Shown: positions 43,404-53,452, counted from the stretch's first letter. The stretch: DNA of 64,000 bases from Halobacillus salinarum (GCF_022919095.1 NZ_CP095073.1:2914001-2978000), one strand, 5' to 3'. Numbers and translations: made by a program. The notes: generated from the letters alone by a model not told the origin.

Positions 43404-44009
43404 ATGAAAAAGTTACAAACGAGGCACATAATTATTCGGGTTGCCCGCGATCTATTTATGGAATATGGTTACAGAGCAGTATCAACAAGACAGATTGCTG
43501 ATACTTGCGGAATTACACAGCCTGCGCTTTACCATCACTTTTCAGGGAAAGAAGAGCTCTATGTGGAAGTGATTCGCAGTGTGGCTAATCGCACAAAAGC
43601 GGCTATGCAAAAGATTTTAGACGAAAATCTTGCTATAGATGACTGCCTTTACAAAATTGTGGTTTATATGATTGATAACCATCCCGAAGACCTTACCCAA
43701 ATGTTTCACGACATTCATCACGAGCTGCCGTCAGAATCTCGCGATCTCATTGAACAATGGTGGCATGAAGCCTACCTCCATCCAATGATTGAAATTTTCA
43801 CTTCAGGATTTGAGAAAGGTTTTTTACGGGATCCATTACAAAGCGGGTTTTCCCCTGCAGTCAGCGCCAGATTGTTTATGACTCTAATTAATGATTCTCT
43901 TTCTACAGAAAAGTACAAAAGCTCACAAGACGACGTCGGAAATGCTGAAAGTACAGCTAAAAAGCTGGTTAGTTTCTTCTTATACGGTTTTGCATCAGAA
44001 CACATGTAA
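43404..44009 (+). CDS. TetR/AcrR family transcriptional regulator
   Basis: A 201-residue repressor with the N-terminal helix-turn-helix: ARDLFMEYGYRAVSTRQIADTCGITQPALYHHFSGKEELYVEVI (about residues 12-55), where T-x-x-I-A-x-x-x-G-I-x-x-x-x-L-Y-x-H-F is the family signature. The C-terminal part is helical and should bind an unknown ligand. It precedes a large MMPL exporter, and identical operators lie before both, implying autorepression and control of the pump. The ATG follows AAGGATCGATGCT. Confidence 0.88.
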   Translation: MKKLQTRHIIIRVARDLFMEYGYRAVSTRQIADTCGITQPALYHHFSGKEELYVEVIRSVANRTKAAMQKILDENLAIDDCLYKIVVYMIDNHPEDLTQMFHDIHHELPSESRDLIEQWWHEAYLHPMIEIFTSGFEKGFLRDPLQSGFSPAVSARLFMTLINDSLSTEKYKSSQDDVGNAESTAKKLVSFFLYGFASEHM

Positions 44010-44062
44010 TCGCTTAGAGAGTGTATGGTCTACTAACTGCCTGCCTCTTTTTTTACCTTCTC

Positions 44063-44078
44063 CTTATCAACTGATAAG
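44063..44078. promoter_or_regulatory. TetR-type operator 2
   Basis: Palindrome CTTATCA-AC-TGATAAG, 28 bases before the MMPL gene; identical arms to the site before the regulator gene. Confidence 0.7.
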
Positions 44079-44106
44079 TTAAATCATAATCCAGGAGGTC
44101 TACATT

Positions 44107-46338
44107 ATGGAAAACAACCGTTTCGAAACATTTTCACAAAGAGTGAGTGGAAAGAAAGGCAAATGGATCACATTGGCCATTTGGATCGTTATTATCGGTT
44201 TGCTTAATGGGTTACTGCCTCAGGCGAACTCGCAAGAAGATAACGCAGCTCCTAACTTTGATGAAGAGGTACCTTCTGTGGAAGCCTCAGCATTAGCCAA
44301 AGATCAATTTCCTTCGCGTTCTGGAGTTCCTGCGTTAATTACCTGGTACAGAGAAAGCGGATTAACAAACGACGACTTAGCTCACATTCAAGCGATTTCA
44401 AAACAAATAACGGAAGAACCGCTGGTTCACCAGGAGGGTACCGTCCCTTTCTTTCAGCTTCCTCCTCAGGCATTAAAACAGCAAGTATCAGAAGACGGGA
44501 CGACGTTTATTCAGCCGATCTTTTTAGAGGAGAGTGCTGAAACAGAGGCATATAAAGAAGATCTTAAATCATTTAAAACACTGGCTGAAAAAGAGTTTGG
44601 CGAGGAGCCTTTCTCAGCTGATCTTTCTTCTGGCCAGCTGATCAGCAGAGTTACAGGTCCCGCTGGAATCTCTATAGATGCGGAAGGATTATTTTCAAAC
44701 GCTGATATTTCCCTCCTTCTCTCAACGATTGCCCTTGTATTAATTTTTTTACTCGTCATTTACCGTTCCCCTATTTTAGCAGTGATCCCGCTTATTGGAG
44801 TAGGATTTGCTTATGGCGCGATCAGTCCAATATTAGGCTGGATGGCTCAAGAAGGCTGGATTACTTTTGATGCTCAAGGGTTATCTATTATGACAGTTCT
44901 ACTATTTGGGGCTGGAACCGACTACTGTTTATTTCTAATCCAAAGATACCGGAGTTTTCTCAAGGTTGAACAGAGTCGAGTTCAAGCCATGAAGCTTGCC
45001 TTCAGTAGTTCCGCAGGAGCGATCGCTATGAGCGGTCTTACAGTGATGATTGCTTTACTTGTGTTGCTGCTTGCTGAATATGGAACGATTCAAAGGTTTG
45101 CAATTCCCTTCAGTTTAGCCATCTTTATCATGATGATTGCCAGCCTGACTCTGGTTCCTTCTCTATTGGGAATCTTTGGCCGTGGTTCCTTCTTTCCATT
45201 CATACCAAGGACACAGGAAATGGAAGAAAATCGGGCTAAAAAGAAAGGCAAACCAGTGCCCAAGAAAAAGAACAAACCTTCCACATGGGACCGGTTAGGC
45301 AGAATGGTCGTGCATAAGAAATGGACACTTGCTATAGTTACCACTCTTATTTTAGGAGCTATGGCTCTATTTGCTGCTCAAGCCAAATATACGTTTGATA
45401 CTCTTTCCACTTTCCCTGAGGACACACCTTCGAGAGAAGGGTATGCCTTAATAAGAGACCATTTTGACCGAGGCCAGCTTGCACCCCTGCAGATCATTGT
45501 CGAAACAGATGGTAAGGATACAAATTTAAAAGATCAACTTGAATCTCTTTCTTATATTGCTAAAGTCGAAGAACCACAAGAAGGAGAAAAAAATAGTAAT
45601 CTTCTGAATTACAATGCTGAGTTTGCTATTAATCCTTATTCTCGAGAAGCAGTAAATAAAATAAAAGAGTTAAGAAGCATTGCTGAACAATCCCTTTCGA
45701 ATGCTACTATCGACCAACCTGAAGACAACGTATGGATTGCGGGACAAACGGCTGAGCAATATGACACGCTCCAAATTACGAATCGCGATTCAAAAGTGAT
45801 TATCCCGGTCATTATAGGGATGATTGCTTTACTGCTTGTCTTATATTTAAGATCCTTGACAGCCATGGTCTATTTAATGGCCACTGTTCTTCTCTCTTAT
45901 TTCAGTGCACTTGGAATTGGATGGATTATCCTTCATTACGGCTTTGGTGTCGCAGAACTTCAAGGATTTATCCCGCTTTATTCTTTTGTGTTCATCGTAG
46001 CTCTGGGAGAAGATTACAATATCTTTATGATCTCAAGCATTTGGAAAAAGAGCCGGGTGATGGGTATATCTAAAGCGATTAGTGAAGGTGTGTCAGAAAC
46101 TGGTTCTGTTATTACATCGGCAGGTTTAATTTTAGCGGGCACATTTGCTGTATTAATCACGCTCCCCATTCAAGTACTTGTGCAATTCGGAACGGTAACT
46201 GCTATCGGTGTGCTGCTTGATACTTTTGTCGTTCGGCCGTTCCTCGTCCCTTCACTGACAGGAATATTAGGGCAACGGGCGTTTTGGCCGGGAAAAATAA
46301 ATAGCGCTAAGCAGAAAAGCTCCTCTGAACGAGCCTAA
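44107..46338 (+). CDS. MMPL-family RND transporter (YdfJ-like)
   Basis: A 743-residue exporter of the MMPL/YdfJ type with the repeated RND layout: helix 1 (WITLAIWIVIIGLLNGLLP), an extracellular domain (about 40-190), helices 2-6 with GAGTDYCLFLIQRYR, a cytoplasmic loop rich in Lys (MEENRAKKKGKPVPKKKNK), then a second half with an extracellular domain (about 440-570) and helices with ALGEDYNIFMISSIWKKSR. The GxxxDY and GEDYN motifs hold the proton-relay aspartates. The substrate is unknown; drugs or lipids are typical. The ATG follows CCAGGAGGTCTACATT. Confidence 0.9.
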   Translation: MENNRFETFSQRVSGKKGKWITLAIWIVIIGLLNGLLPQANSQEDNAAPNFDEEVPSVEASALAKDQFPSRSGVPALITWYRESGLTNDDLAHIQAISKQITEEPLVHQEGTVPFFQLPPQALKQQVSEDGTTFIQPIFLEESAETEAYKEDLKSFKTLAEKEFGEEPFSADLSSGQLISRVTGPAGISIDAEGLFSNADISLLLSTIALVLIFLLVIYRSPILAVIPLIGVGFAYGAISPILGWMAQEGWITFDAQGLSIMTVLLFGAGTDYCLFLIQRYRSFLKVEQSRVQAMKLAFSSSAGAIAMSGLTVMIALLVLLLAEYGTIQRFAIPFSLAIFIMMIASLTLVPSLLGIFGRGSFFPFIPRTQEMEENRAKKKGKPVPKKKNKPSTWDRLGRMVVHKKWTLAIVTTLILGAMALFAAQAKYTFDTLSTFPEDTPSREGYALIRDHFDRGQLAPLQIIVETDGKDTNLKDQLESLSYIAKVEEPQEGEKNSNLLNYNAEFAINPYSREAVNKIKELRSIAEQSLSNATIDQPEDNVWIAGQTAEQYDTLQITNRDSKVIIPVIIGMIALLLVLYLRSLTAMVYLMATVLLSYFSALGIGWIILHYGFGVAELQGFIPLYSFVFIVALGEDYNIFMISSIWKKSRVMGISKAISEGVSETGSVITSAGLILAGTFAVLITLPIQVLVQFGTVTAIGVLLDTFVVRPFLVPSLTGILGQRAFWPGKINSAKQKSSSERA

Positions 46339-46370
46339 TCCTCTCATTCAAAAAGAAAAGGGAAAGATCG

Positions 46371-46420
46371 TTACACAAAAAATCGCACCCTTCCATTGCT
46401 GGTGCGATTTTTTTGTGTAA
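46371..46420 (+). terminator. Terminator of the MMPL gene
   Basis: A long stem TTACACAAAAAATCGCACC with GGTGCGATTTTTTTGTGTAA. Confidence 0.88.
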
Positions 46421-46471
46421 AAGTGAAGCAATCAGTCATACTGGATCGTAAGTAGAGTGGGAGGTGATTAC

Positions 46472-46947
46472 TTGGATTATATTGTATGGATGGTCATTAT
46501 TATTTGCTTTATTGCGAGCTTTGTCAGCCTGATCTACCCTATTATCCCCGGCCCGCTGATGCTGTGGATCGGCTTCCTTGGCTATTTCTTTTTTATTAAT
46601 AATGGTGCTCTTTCTATTTATTTTTGGATTGGAGCCGCCTTGTTAACCATTCTATTAATCGTCTCGGATATCATTGCTAACAGCTACTTCGTGAAAAGGT
46701 ACGGCGGAAGTAAATGGGGCGAGCGTTCGGCAGCAATCGGAGTCATTGTCGGTTCATTCATCTTCCCCCTTTTGGGATCCTCCTTGTACCGTTTGTCTTA
46801 GTCATAATCGTGGAGCTCGTTCAAAAACGTACAGCAAACGAAGCTTGGAAAGCCGCTTTAGGTTCATTACTGGGTTTTTTGAGCGGTGCAGTTGCAAAGA
46901 TTGTCGTTCAACTAGTGATGGTCGTTTGGTTTTTCTTGGAATTATAG
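46472..46947 (+). CDS. DUF456 family membrane protein; reading frame broken
   Basis: DUF456 proteins are small membrane proteins with glycine-zipper-like repeats and unknown function. The first frame, from TTG 46472 (after GGGAGGTGATTAC), reads VSLIYPIIPGPLMLWIGFLGYFFF and ends after VGSFIFP. The second frame continues FGILLVPFVLVIIVELVQKRTANEAWKAALGSLLGFLSGAVAKI. One missing base in the C5T4 run at 46765-46773 explains it. The restored length is about 158 residues, as usual for the family. Confidence 0.78.
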
Positions 46948-47005
46948 GTCGGAATCTTTTCTCAAAATAGTTCAGATTTTTTGAGCAGACAAATTCATAA
47001 AAAAA

Positions 47006-47038
47006 TGCTTGCAGAAAACCCCAGGTTCTCTGCAAGCA
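47006..47038 (-). terminator. Terminator after the formate dehydrogenase operon
   Basis: TGCTTGCAGA pairs with TCTGCAAGCA; the minus strand then reads TTTTTTTATG. It may also act for the DUF456 gene. Confidence 0.75.
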
Positions 47039-47047
47039 ACTGTTCTC

Positions 47048-47521
47048 TTAGCCTTGACTTTTTCCCATCCCTTTCAGGAACTGCATAAGCATCGTAATAC
47101 TTCGATTAATCTCAGGATCTTTTAATGATTTGGCGAGTTCAAACACAGAAGTCTTTTTATCCTCATCCGTAGACTCCATTTCCTCAAGTCCACGATTAAA
47201 TCTGGCCATTGTTTCCCTAAGCGCTTTTCCATCAATTTCACCAAGCAGGAATACCAATTCAGGTATATTCTCAAGCATAGGAGTGTACTGCTCTCGATTT
47301 AATTCTTTCACTACATTTGCCAGGATTTGCTCCTTTTTCTTCGAAAAGGAATAAGCAGCGTCTAATGTCCCTTCCTCTTCCAATGAAGAAAGCAATTGAA
47401 TTCCTTTTAGAATCGCTTCTTTATTGTCAGCCACCGCTTGTTTAACTTCATTTACATCGTTCTCTACCTGTTCCTCACGCGGCACTTGATATCGTTTAAT
47501 AGAAGTGATTGGTTTAGCCAT
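47048..47521 (-). CDS. DUF1641 domain protein (YrhD-like) of the formate dehydrogenase operon
   Basis: The 157-residue cytoplasmic protein is mostly helical. It has the DUF1641 pattern: VKQAVADNKEAILKGIQLLSSLEEEGTLDAAYSFSKKKEQILANVVKELN, then a C-terminal SLKDPEINRSITMLMQFLKGMGK. In B. subtilis yrhD lies directly beside the formate dehydrogenase gene yrhE, as here. Its ATG shares a base with the fdhA stop (TAATG). It is thought to be an accessory or subunit, but its function is not established. Confidence 0.85.
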   Translation of the reverse strand: MAKPITSIKRYQVPREEQVENDVNEVKQAVADNKEAILKGIQLLSSLEEEGTLDAAYSFSKKKEQILANVVKELNREQYTPMLENIPELVFLLGEIDGKALRETMARFNRGLEEMESTDEDKKTSVFELAKSLKDPEINRSITMLMQFLKGMGKSQG

Positions 47522-50466
47522 TATTTTCTCACCTCATTCCCTGGGAATTGGTAATCATCCCGCTGCCATTTTCGTTCTACTTCCACACTGATTTGCGGTA
47601 CAGGGTTTCCGTTCCGGTGATTATTGGAAGGAAGCGGGGATTGGCCCTCTTTCTTTACAATTTCCATTTTGACAGCAATCTCTTTGTATGCCGGCGTATT
47701 ACTATCCTTGTCTACACGGTTGTCCGTTAATAAATTTACGGCAGATTTCCCCCGTCCGTTTAATGGAAGATACAGCTCTTTGCCGCGCACCCGGTCGGTC
47801 ACGGTGACTGTTCCGACAGCTTCACCTGCGTCAGAGATGAGCCTGACTTCTCCACCTTCTTTTATTCCGCGCTCTTTTGCAAGTTCCGGTGATATTTCTA
47901 CAAAGGAGTCAGGCGTTTTCCTGGAGATGCCTTCGGATTTATATGTCATATTTCCTTCGTGGAAGTGTTCAAGCAATCTTCCATTATTAACGTGCAAGTC
48001 ATATTTTTCTGTTGTTCTGTACTCAAGTTCAAATTCCAGCGGATAAAGCCTCGCTTTTTTATCTTCAAACGGGAATCCATCAAGAAATAATAATGGGGTA
48101 TCTGTCCCATCCTCTTCCACCGGCCACTGCAGAGATTTATAGCCTTCGAGACGCTCATAAGTTACACCGGCAAATAATGGAGCAAGCTTGGCTGCTTCTT
48201 CCATAATTTCGGATGGGTGGCTGTATCCCCAGTCAAACCCTAATTCTTTCGCCAGCAAAGTCATAATCTCCCAATCAGCCTTCGGACCAGGTAATGGATC
48301 CATGACTTTATAAAGTCTTTGAATTCTGCGTTCCGTGTTTGTAAACGTCCCTTCTTTTTCGAGACTTGGTACTGCAGGAAGGACAACATCAGCGTATTCC
48401 GTAGTCTTCGTTAAAAATAAATCCTGAACGACAAAGAAATCAAGTTTTTCAAAAGCATCACGAACATAATTGACGTTGGAATCTACTACACCGGTATCTT
48501 CCCCATACACGTAAATACAAGATAAATCGCCTGAATGAACAGCTTCAATCATCTCATGGTTATCCATTCCAGGCTCAGCTGGTAAATCGACTCCCCATGC
48601 TTGTTCATAACGCTCTCTTACTTCATCATCCGTTGTATTTTCATATCCAGGAAAGAAATTAGGCATGCTGCCAAAATCACTGCAGCCCTGTACGTTATTG
48701 TGGCCGCGAAGCGGGTACGCTCCGACGCCTGGTTTTCCATAATTCCCGGTAACAAGCAGGAGATTAGAAATCGCCGTACTCGTGTCACTTCCACGCATAT
48801 GCTGGGTGACACCCATAGCCCAACAGATGGCGACTTTTCCGCTGTTAGCAATTTCTTCAGCTACTTCTTTTAAATCCTGCTGAGGAATACCTGTCATCTT
48901 TTCTGCATAGTCCATCGTGAAGCCTTTCAGACTTTCTTTATATTCGTCAAGCTGATTCACCCATTCATCTAAGAACGCTTGATCTTCCCATCCTTGATCG
49001 AGAATATATTTGGTAACAGCTGAAAGCCACACAAGATCCGTCCCTGATTCAGGCTGATAAAACCGGTCCGCACGTCCAGCCATCTCGTGCTTCCTTAAAT
49101 CAAAAACGAACAGCTTTTGTCCAAACAATTTATGGGCGCGCTTAATTCTTGAGGCAAGCACGGGGTGGGATTCAGCTGTATTAGAACCAATCGTAATCAC
49201 GAGCTCAGCTTTGGCAATATCCGAAATAGAGCCGGAGTCTCCCCCGTAGCCGACGGTACGAAACAATCCTTTAGTCGCCGGGGCCTGACAGTAACGGGAA
49301 CAATTGTCCACATTATTAGTCCCGATCACCTGCCGCGATAATTTTTGCATTAAATAGGATTCTTCATTCGTAGCTTTGGAAGAGGCGATAAAACCTAAAT
49401 GATCCGCTCCTTTTTCTTCCTTTATTTCTTTAAAACGTTTAGCGACATAAGCAATAGCTTCTTCCCATTCCACCTCTTTAAAGCTGTCTCCTTCACGAAT
49501 CAAAGGCTTTGTCAGCCGCTCATCGCTGTTCACGTAGTCCCAGCCGAATTTTCCTTTTATGCAGGTGGAGATTCCATTAGCAGGAGATTCGGCATTTGGT
49601 TCTACTTTTAAAATTTTTCTATCTTTTGTCCATACGTCGAAAGAACAGCCGACTCCACAATATGTACAGACGGTTTTCGTTTTCTTAATCCGTTCTTCCC
49701 TCATCGCTGCCTCGGAATCAGATACAGCAAATAAAGGACCGTAACCGGTTTCTACTTTTTTTGTAAGATCGATCATCGATTTAAGGATTCCCGGTTCTTG
49801 ATCTGTCAAAAATCCAGCTTCTCCTTCCATCCCTTTCTCCATCATGGCATTACAAGGGCAGACCGTAGAACACTGGCCGCAATTCACACAGGAAGACTGA
49901 TCAATGGGCACATCATTATCCCAAATAACCCGGGGCTGTTCACGCTCCCAATCAATAGTGAGGGTTTCGTTTACTTCCACATCCTGGCATACTTCCACAC
50001 AACGTCCGCAAAGGATGCATTGATCAGGATCGTAACGGTAAAAGGGGCCGGAATCATCTTTATTATAAGGCTTGGGTTCAAATGGTCTGGACTGGTGTTC
50101 AAGACCGAACTCAGCCATTGTATTATGAATTTCACAATTCCCATTATTGTAATCGCAAACCGTGCAGTATAATTCGTGGTTTTCAAGGATGCGATCAAGG
50201 GATTCCTTTTGAGCCTTCTTAACATGTGGAAGCTCTGTCTGAACACGCATGCCAGGTTCAACTACGAGTCCGCAAGCTCTTCTAAGTTCCCCATTCACTT
50301 GGACGATACAGGAATCACACGTTTCAATCGGGCCTAGAGATTCGTTATAGCAGATCTGTGGAACAGATTCACTGGCTGAATTAATTAATTCAAGTAAATT
50401 CTGCCCGGGATCAGCTAAGTATTCTTTTCCATTTATAGTTACGACTGTATGCTCTCGTTCCAACAA
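47521..50466 (-). CDS. fdhA: Formate dehydrogenase alpha subunit (NuoG-like fusion, YrhE type)
   Basis: A 981-residue molybdenum or tungsten bis-MGD enzyme oxidising formate to CO2. The N-terminal 2Fe-2S domain ([15 protein letters not shown], then RRACG), a His/Cys cluster region ([14 protein letters not shown]), two 4Fe-4S motifs ([14 protein letters not shown] and [13 protein letters not shown]), then the catalytic part with [13 protein letters not shown]. The metal ligand is cysteine (NCSRYCQAP), not selenocysteine; no in-frame UGA is needed. The TTG start follows GGGAGGAATTCAAA. It lies 14 bases behind fdhD. It needs the cofactor made by moaA and moeA at 17-19 kb. Confidence 0.93.
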   Translation of the reverse strand: MLEREHTVVTINGKEYLADPGQNLLELINSASESVPQICYNESLGPIETCDSCIVQVNGELRRACGLVVEPGMRVQTELPHVKKAQKESLDRILENHELYCTVCDYNNGNCEIHNTMAEFGLEHQSRPFEPKPYNKDDSGPFYRYDPDQCILCGRCVEVCQDVEVNETLTIDWEREQPRVIWDNDVPIDQSSCVNCGQCSTVCPCNAMMEKGMEGEAGFLTDQEPGILKSMIDLTKKVETGYGPLFAVSDSEAAMREERIKKTKTVCTYCGVGCSFDVWTKDRKILKVEPNAESPANGISTCIKGKFGWDYVNSDERLTKPLIREGDSFKEVEWEEAIAYVAKRFKEIKEEKGADHLGFIASSKATNEESYLMQKLSRQVIGTNNVDNCSRYCQAPATKGLFRTVGYGGDSGSISDIAKAELVITIGSNTAESHPVLASRIKRAHKLFGQKLFVFDLRKHEMAGRADRFYQPESGTDLVWLSAVTKYILDQGWEDQAFLDEWVNQLDEYKESLKGFTMDYAEKMTGIPQQDLKEVAEEIANSGKVAICWAMGVTQHMRGSDTSTAISNLLLVTGNYGKPGVGAYPLRGHNNVQGCSDFGSMPNFFPGYENTTDDEVRERYEQAWGVDLPAEPGMDNHEMIEAVHSGDLSCIYVYGEDTGVVDSNVNYVRDAFEKLDFFVVQDLFLTKTTEYADVVLPAVPSLEKEGTFTNTERRIQRLYKVMDPLPGPKADWEIMTLLAKELGFDWGYSHPSEIMEEAAKLAPLFAGVTYERLEGYKSLQWPVEEDGTDTPLLFLDGFPFEDKKARLYPLEFELEYRTTEKYDLHVNNGRLLEHFHEGNMTYKSEGISRKTPDSFVEISPELAKERGIKEGGEVRLISDAGEAVGTVTVTDRVRGKELYLPLNGRGKSAVNLLTDNRVDKDSNTPAYKEIAVKMEIVKKEGQSPLPSNNHRNGNPVPQISVEVERKWQRDDYQFPGNEVRK

Positions 50467-50480
50467 TTTGAATTCCTCCC

Positions 50481-51293
50481 TTATAAAACCTCGCGATTGT
50501 TTGCCTGGCCTTCCATATTCAGCCGTTCCGGATGTGTATACACATTCATCCTTTCCTTGCGGACAAAACCAACTGCCGTAATGTTCAAATCTTCAGCAAG
50601 CTCCAAAGCAAGATTCGTAGGTGCCGATTTTGACAAAAGCAATCCAATCCCCATCTTTGAAATTTTCAGCAATACTTCAGAAGAAATTCTGCCACTGAAA
50701 ATAATTAATTTATTCCGCTTTGTTAGTTGGTGCAGCAACATGTACCCATATAATTTATCCAGTGCATTATGCCTTCCAATGTCTGAAAAAACGAGCTCAA
50801 GTCCTTCTTCAGTCGCAAGGGCAGCCTGATGAACTCCTCCTGTTTTTTGAAACATTTCCGCTTGTGTATGAAAGGCTTCCATAAGGTTAAAGCACTGCCC
50901 AGGCTTAATTTGGAAGTGATTCATAACTGTACGGGCTGTTTTAGCATCATTTTGAAAATAGAACGCACGGCTTTTCCCACAGCAGGAGCCAATCCATCTT
51001 TTATTTCCCTGGGTTAAATCAGGTAAGGAGCGATTCAGTTCCACATGGGCAAAGCCGGCATCTTCATCAATCTCAAGCGAGGCTATATCGGTCCGCTTGA
51101 GAATCGCTCCTTCTGAGGCTAGAAAACCTACCACTAATTCCTCTAAATGCAGAGGGGTACACACCATAGTTGCAAATTCTTCCCCGTTAATATGTATGGT
51201 AATAGGATACTCAACGGCCACTACATCCTCTGTTTCCATCAACTGATCCTTTTGAAATTTGGATATTTTCCATGTGTAGGTCCCTTTACCCAT
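50481..51293 (-). CDS. fdhD: Formate dehydrogenase accessory sulfurtransferase FdhD
   Basis: FdhD transfers sulfur to the Mo-bisMGD cofactor of formate dehydrogenase. The 270-residue product has [38 protein letters not shown] (substrate/cofactor side), the conserved [10 protein letters not shown] with the paired cysteines near residue 108, then [28 protein letters not shown] and [43 protein letters not shown]. Start ATG 51293 is chosen for spacing to GTGAGG; ATG 51299 is too close. First gene of fdhD-fdhA-DUF1641. Confidence 0.94.
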   Translation of the reverse strand: MGKGTYTWKISKFQKDQLMETEDVVAVEYPITIHINGEEFATMVCTPLHLEELVVGFLASEGAILKRTDIASLEIDEDAGFAHVELNRSLPDLTQGNKRWIGSCCGKSRAFYFQNDAKTARTVMNHFQIKPGQCFNLMEAFHTQAEMFQKTGGVHQAALATEEGLELVFSDIGRHNALDKLYGYMLLHQLTKRNKLIIFSGRISSEVLLKISKMGIGLLLSKSAPTNLALELAEDLNITAVGFVRKERMNVYTHPERLNMEGQANNREVL

Positions 51294-51392
51294 ACTCATT
51301 CCTCACTTCCTCGGTTGTAGTAACTATTTTACCTTTTCGACGAGGGATAAAACATAAATATGCTGAAAACAAAGTATTTTGCAAAAATAAAT

Positions 51393-51421
51393 AGGCTTAC
51401 AAGCATGATGTCTGTAAGCCT
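51393..51421 (-). terminator. Terminator of the MFS transporter gene
   Basis: AGGCTTACA and TGTAAGCCT arms; T-rich flank (ATTTATTTTTG) on the minus strand. Confidence 0.75.
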
Positions 51422-51470
51422 GCTTTTCATAAGATTCCTATCTTCTCCCTTTCTATTCATAAAGAGCAGG

Positions 51471-52655
51471 TTAATTCCTTCGTTTACTTTGAAATGTAAT
51501 TACTGCTAACAGAGCACTAATAATTAATCCTGTGACAGCTCCCAGACTCCCGCCGGCAAATCCTACTTTGTTTGCTGAATATAGATCTACAGCAATACCA
51601 CTGACTAGCATCACAAGACCTAAGATTACGTTTGTCCATGACTCTATCCACCCGTACACTCGTCCCTGCCAGCCTTCTTTAATGTGAGTCATTAGTATGG
51701 CATGAAAACTGCTTGCTCCGATACCGCCGACAAACGAAATACTTGAAAAAAGCAAGGCTGCCCCCAAAATGGTATCTGCTTGACTTGCCCCTATTTGCAA
51801 AAGACCTTCCAATGTCATCGCTGTGAGACCAATCATCAAGTAATTGCGGGCGAGTACTCGAGTCACAAAAAAACTTCCCACTAGTCCAAAGCCAAGCGCG
51901 CCGTAAAGGAGACCAATCCCGAGTCCCCCTAAATTAAACGATTGCGAACCATAATAACTAATTAGTGTATTAAATACTCCATCTTGAGCTGATGTAACCA
52001 ATTCTACGATAATCACGAGAAGAACCACAGGAGGAAGACGCTTCAAATGTACTCGTGTTTTTGGAGAGTGGTCATTAGAAGCTCCTTTAGATTCGGACAT
52101 GAAATTAGGAAGTCCCTTGATAAGCCATCCAGCAGCAATAAAGCTGAAGCCATTTAATAGAAACGCCATATCTATCCCAATCCAGTAAGTTACTAAACCG
52201 CCAGTGATAGAACCAGCAATAAGGACAATTCCCAGCACTACCTGTTCCAGGCCGTTTACTTTCATCAGTCTATTTTTTTCCGTGATCTTTGCAATACTGC
52301 TTTTACGGACCGGCTGATAAAAGGCTTCTCCGCAGGATAGGACAATGAGTCCTGCATATACAATCCACAAATCCTCCTTTGAATGGACGAGTAAGAAGAT
52401 GAATGCAAAAGGCACCCTCACCAAATCCGTCCCGATTAGCAGAAATCTTGGATTGACAGCATCCGAAAGCCGCCCGACTGCCGGCGAAAGCAATAGATAA
52501 GGAAGAATCCTGATTCCCATTGCAGTACCGACCGCGAGTCCGGAACCGGTGAGATCTAGAAGCAAAGTGAGTACAGCCACCTGGCTGAAGCGGTCTCCTA
52601 CTCCATTAACGATGCCTGAGAAAAACAAATGCTTATACGGATGTTTCAAAAGCAT
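51471..52655 (-). CDS. MFS transporter (macrolide efflux-like)
   Basis: The 394-residue protein has about 12 predicted membrane helices in the MFS arrangement, with GIVNGVGDRFSQVAVLTLLLDLTGSGLAVGTAMG at the start, the loop GRLSDAVNPRFLLIGTDLVR (motif A-like), and YQPVRKSSIAKITEKNRLMKVNGLEQV, typical of the MFS_3/macrolide exporter (Mef-like) branch. The substrate is unknown. It follows a divergent-free gap of 66 bases after an ArsR-type regulator gene on the same strand, with an operator-like palindrome in between. Confidence 0.83.
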   Translation of the reverse strand: MLLKHPYKHLFFSGIVNGVGDRFSQVAVLTLLLDLTGSGLAVGTAMGIRILPYLLLSPAVGRLSDAVNPRFLLIGTDLVRVPFAFIFLLVHSKEDLWIVYAGLIVLSCGEAFYQPVRKSSIAKITEKNRLMKVNGLEQVVLGIVLIAGSITGGLVTYWIGIDMAFLLNGFSFIAAGWLIKGLPNFMSESKGASNDHSPKTRVHLKRLPPVVLLVIIVELVTSAQDGVFNTLISYYGSQSFNLGGLGIGLLYGALGFGLVGSFFVTRVLARNYLMIGLTAMTLEGLLQIGASQADTILGAALLFSSISFVGGIGASSFHAILMTHIKEGWQGRVYGWIESWTNVILGLVMLVSGIAVDLYSANKVGFAGGSLGAVTGLIISALLAVITFQSKRRN

Positions 52656-52671
52656 AAACCCACTACCCTTT

Positions 52672-52696
52672 TAATTAGATATACATCTAATTAGAT
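52672..52696. promoter_or_regulatory. Operator-like palindromes before the MFS gene
   Basis: ATCTAATTAGAT (52685-52696) preceded by TAATTAGAT (52672-52680), which also forms a larger dyad with ATCTAATTA. The same word occurs before the regulator gene at 53335-53348. Confidence 0.6.
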
Positions 52697-52721
52697 TACA
52701 AAAAAAAGAAGCAACACATAG

Positions 52722-53312
52722 TTACCTCTTTACCACTACCGGCCACATTTCCTGAGGATTTAATTCATATTGGTTATTTTCACGGTACATGAATTGGTGC
52801 ATAATCCATTCTCTTCGAATAGTAGCAAAATCATGAAAGAAGGTTTTAATATATTCATTCACTTCTTTTTCATCATACACGTGTCCTTGTTCAAAGCTTT
52901 GAACAAAGTAAGACAAAATCACAAGCTTCTTTTTGAGCTGACTTGGAAGTTGTTTCAATGCTCCGTCCTTGGTTATGAAGCTATTGATCACCTTCCGCTG
53001 CTCCTGTTCTGTTACTTGTAGTTCCTGAGCTTTCACTGTTTCATCATCTCCTATTCTTAATATTGCTGTCGTCATAAATTCCAGTTTTTTTTCATCTAAA
53101 TAGAAATAAATGGTGTTTTTATCTCTTCTGGAATAAACCATTCCACTGTCTTTCAATTTTTTTATATGATGCGTAATGGTTGGCGGCCGCAGCCCCAGTT
53201 TCCCTGCCAGAGCCTGTCCATGTAAAGGCCCTTTTCGCAATAAAGCTATAATTCGTATTCTTGTGGGATCACCAGCAGCTTTATGAAAGGCTACCATTTT
53301 GTCTAATTGCAA
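52722..53312 (-). CDS. ArsR-type winged-helix transcriptional regulator
   Basis: A 196-residue protein with an N-terminal ArsR-like winged helix: FHKAAGDPTRIRIIALLRKGPLHGQALAGKLGLRPPTITHHIKKLKDSGMVYSRRDKNTIYFYLDE (about residues 9-75). It is followed by a C-terminal helical domain (FITKDGALKQLPSQLKKKLVIL and EKEVNEYIKTFFHDFATIRREWIMHQFMYRE) of the DUF2087-like type. Metal-binding cysteines are absent. The TTG 53312 is favoured by GAGGTGAAGAAG; a TTG at 53330 is also possible. It probably represses itself and the MFS gene through ATCTAATTAGAT sites. Confidence 0.8.
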   Translation of the reverse strand: MQLDKMVAFHKAAGDPTRIRIIALLRKGPLHGQALAGKLGLRPPTITHHIKKLKDSGMVYSRRDKNTIYFYLDEKKLEFMTTAILRIGDDETVKAQELQVTEQEQRKVINSFITKDGALKQLPSQLKKKLVILSYFVQSFEQGHVYDEKEVNEYIKTFFHDFATIRREWIMHQFMYRENNQYELNPQEMWPVVVKR

Positions 53313-53334
53313 CTTCTTCACCTCTTTCAATGTT

Positions 53335-53348
53335 TATCTAATTAGATA
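53335..53348. promoter_or_regulatory. Operator-like palindrome before the ArsR-type gene
   Basis: Perfect TATCTAATTAGATA; a further half site TAATTAGAT lies at 53356-53364. The word matches the dyads before the MFS gene. Confidence 0.6.
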
Positions 53349-53398
53349 TTAGTTTAATTAGATGGACAAGTCAATCGTTTATTCTCACCTTTGGCATA

Positions 53399-53438
53399 AA
53401 AAAAGCCTGTAGAGAAGACTTCATTTCTCTACAAGCCA
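53399..53438 (-). terminator. Terminator of the DUF1028 gene
   Basis: GGCTTGTAGAGAA pairs with TTCTCTACAGGCT, followed by TTTTTTTAT on the minus strand. Confidence 0.88.
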
Positions 53439-53452
53439 GAACATCATTCTAG

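Noticed and set aside
49798-50172. 124-codon frame opposite the fdhA iron-sulfur region
   Set aside because: Shadow frame; composition follows the cysteine-rich coding strand.
47521-50466. Selenocysteine in formate dehydrogenase
   Set aside because: The metal-ligand position is a normal cysteine in NCSRYCQAP and the frame has no internal TGA.
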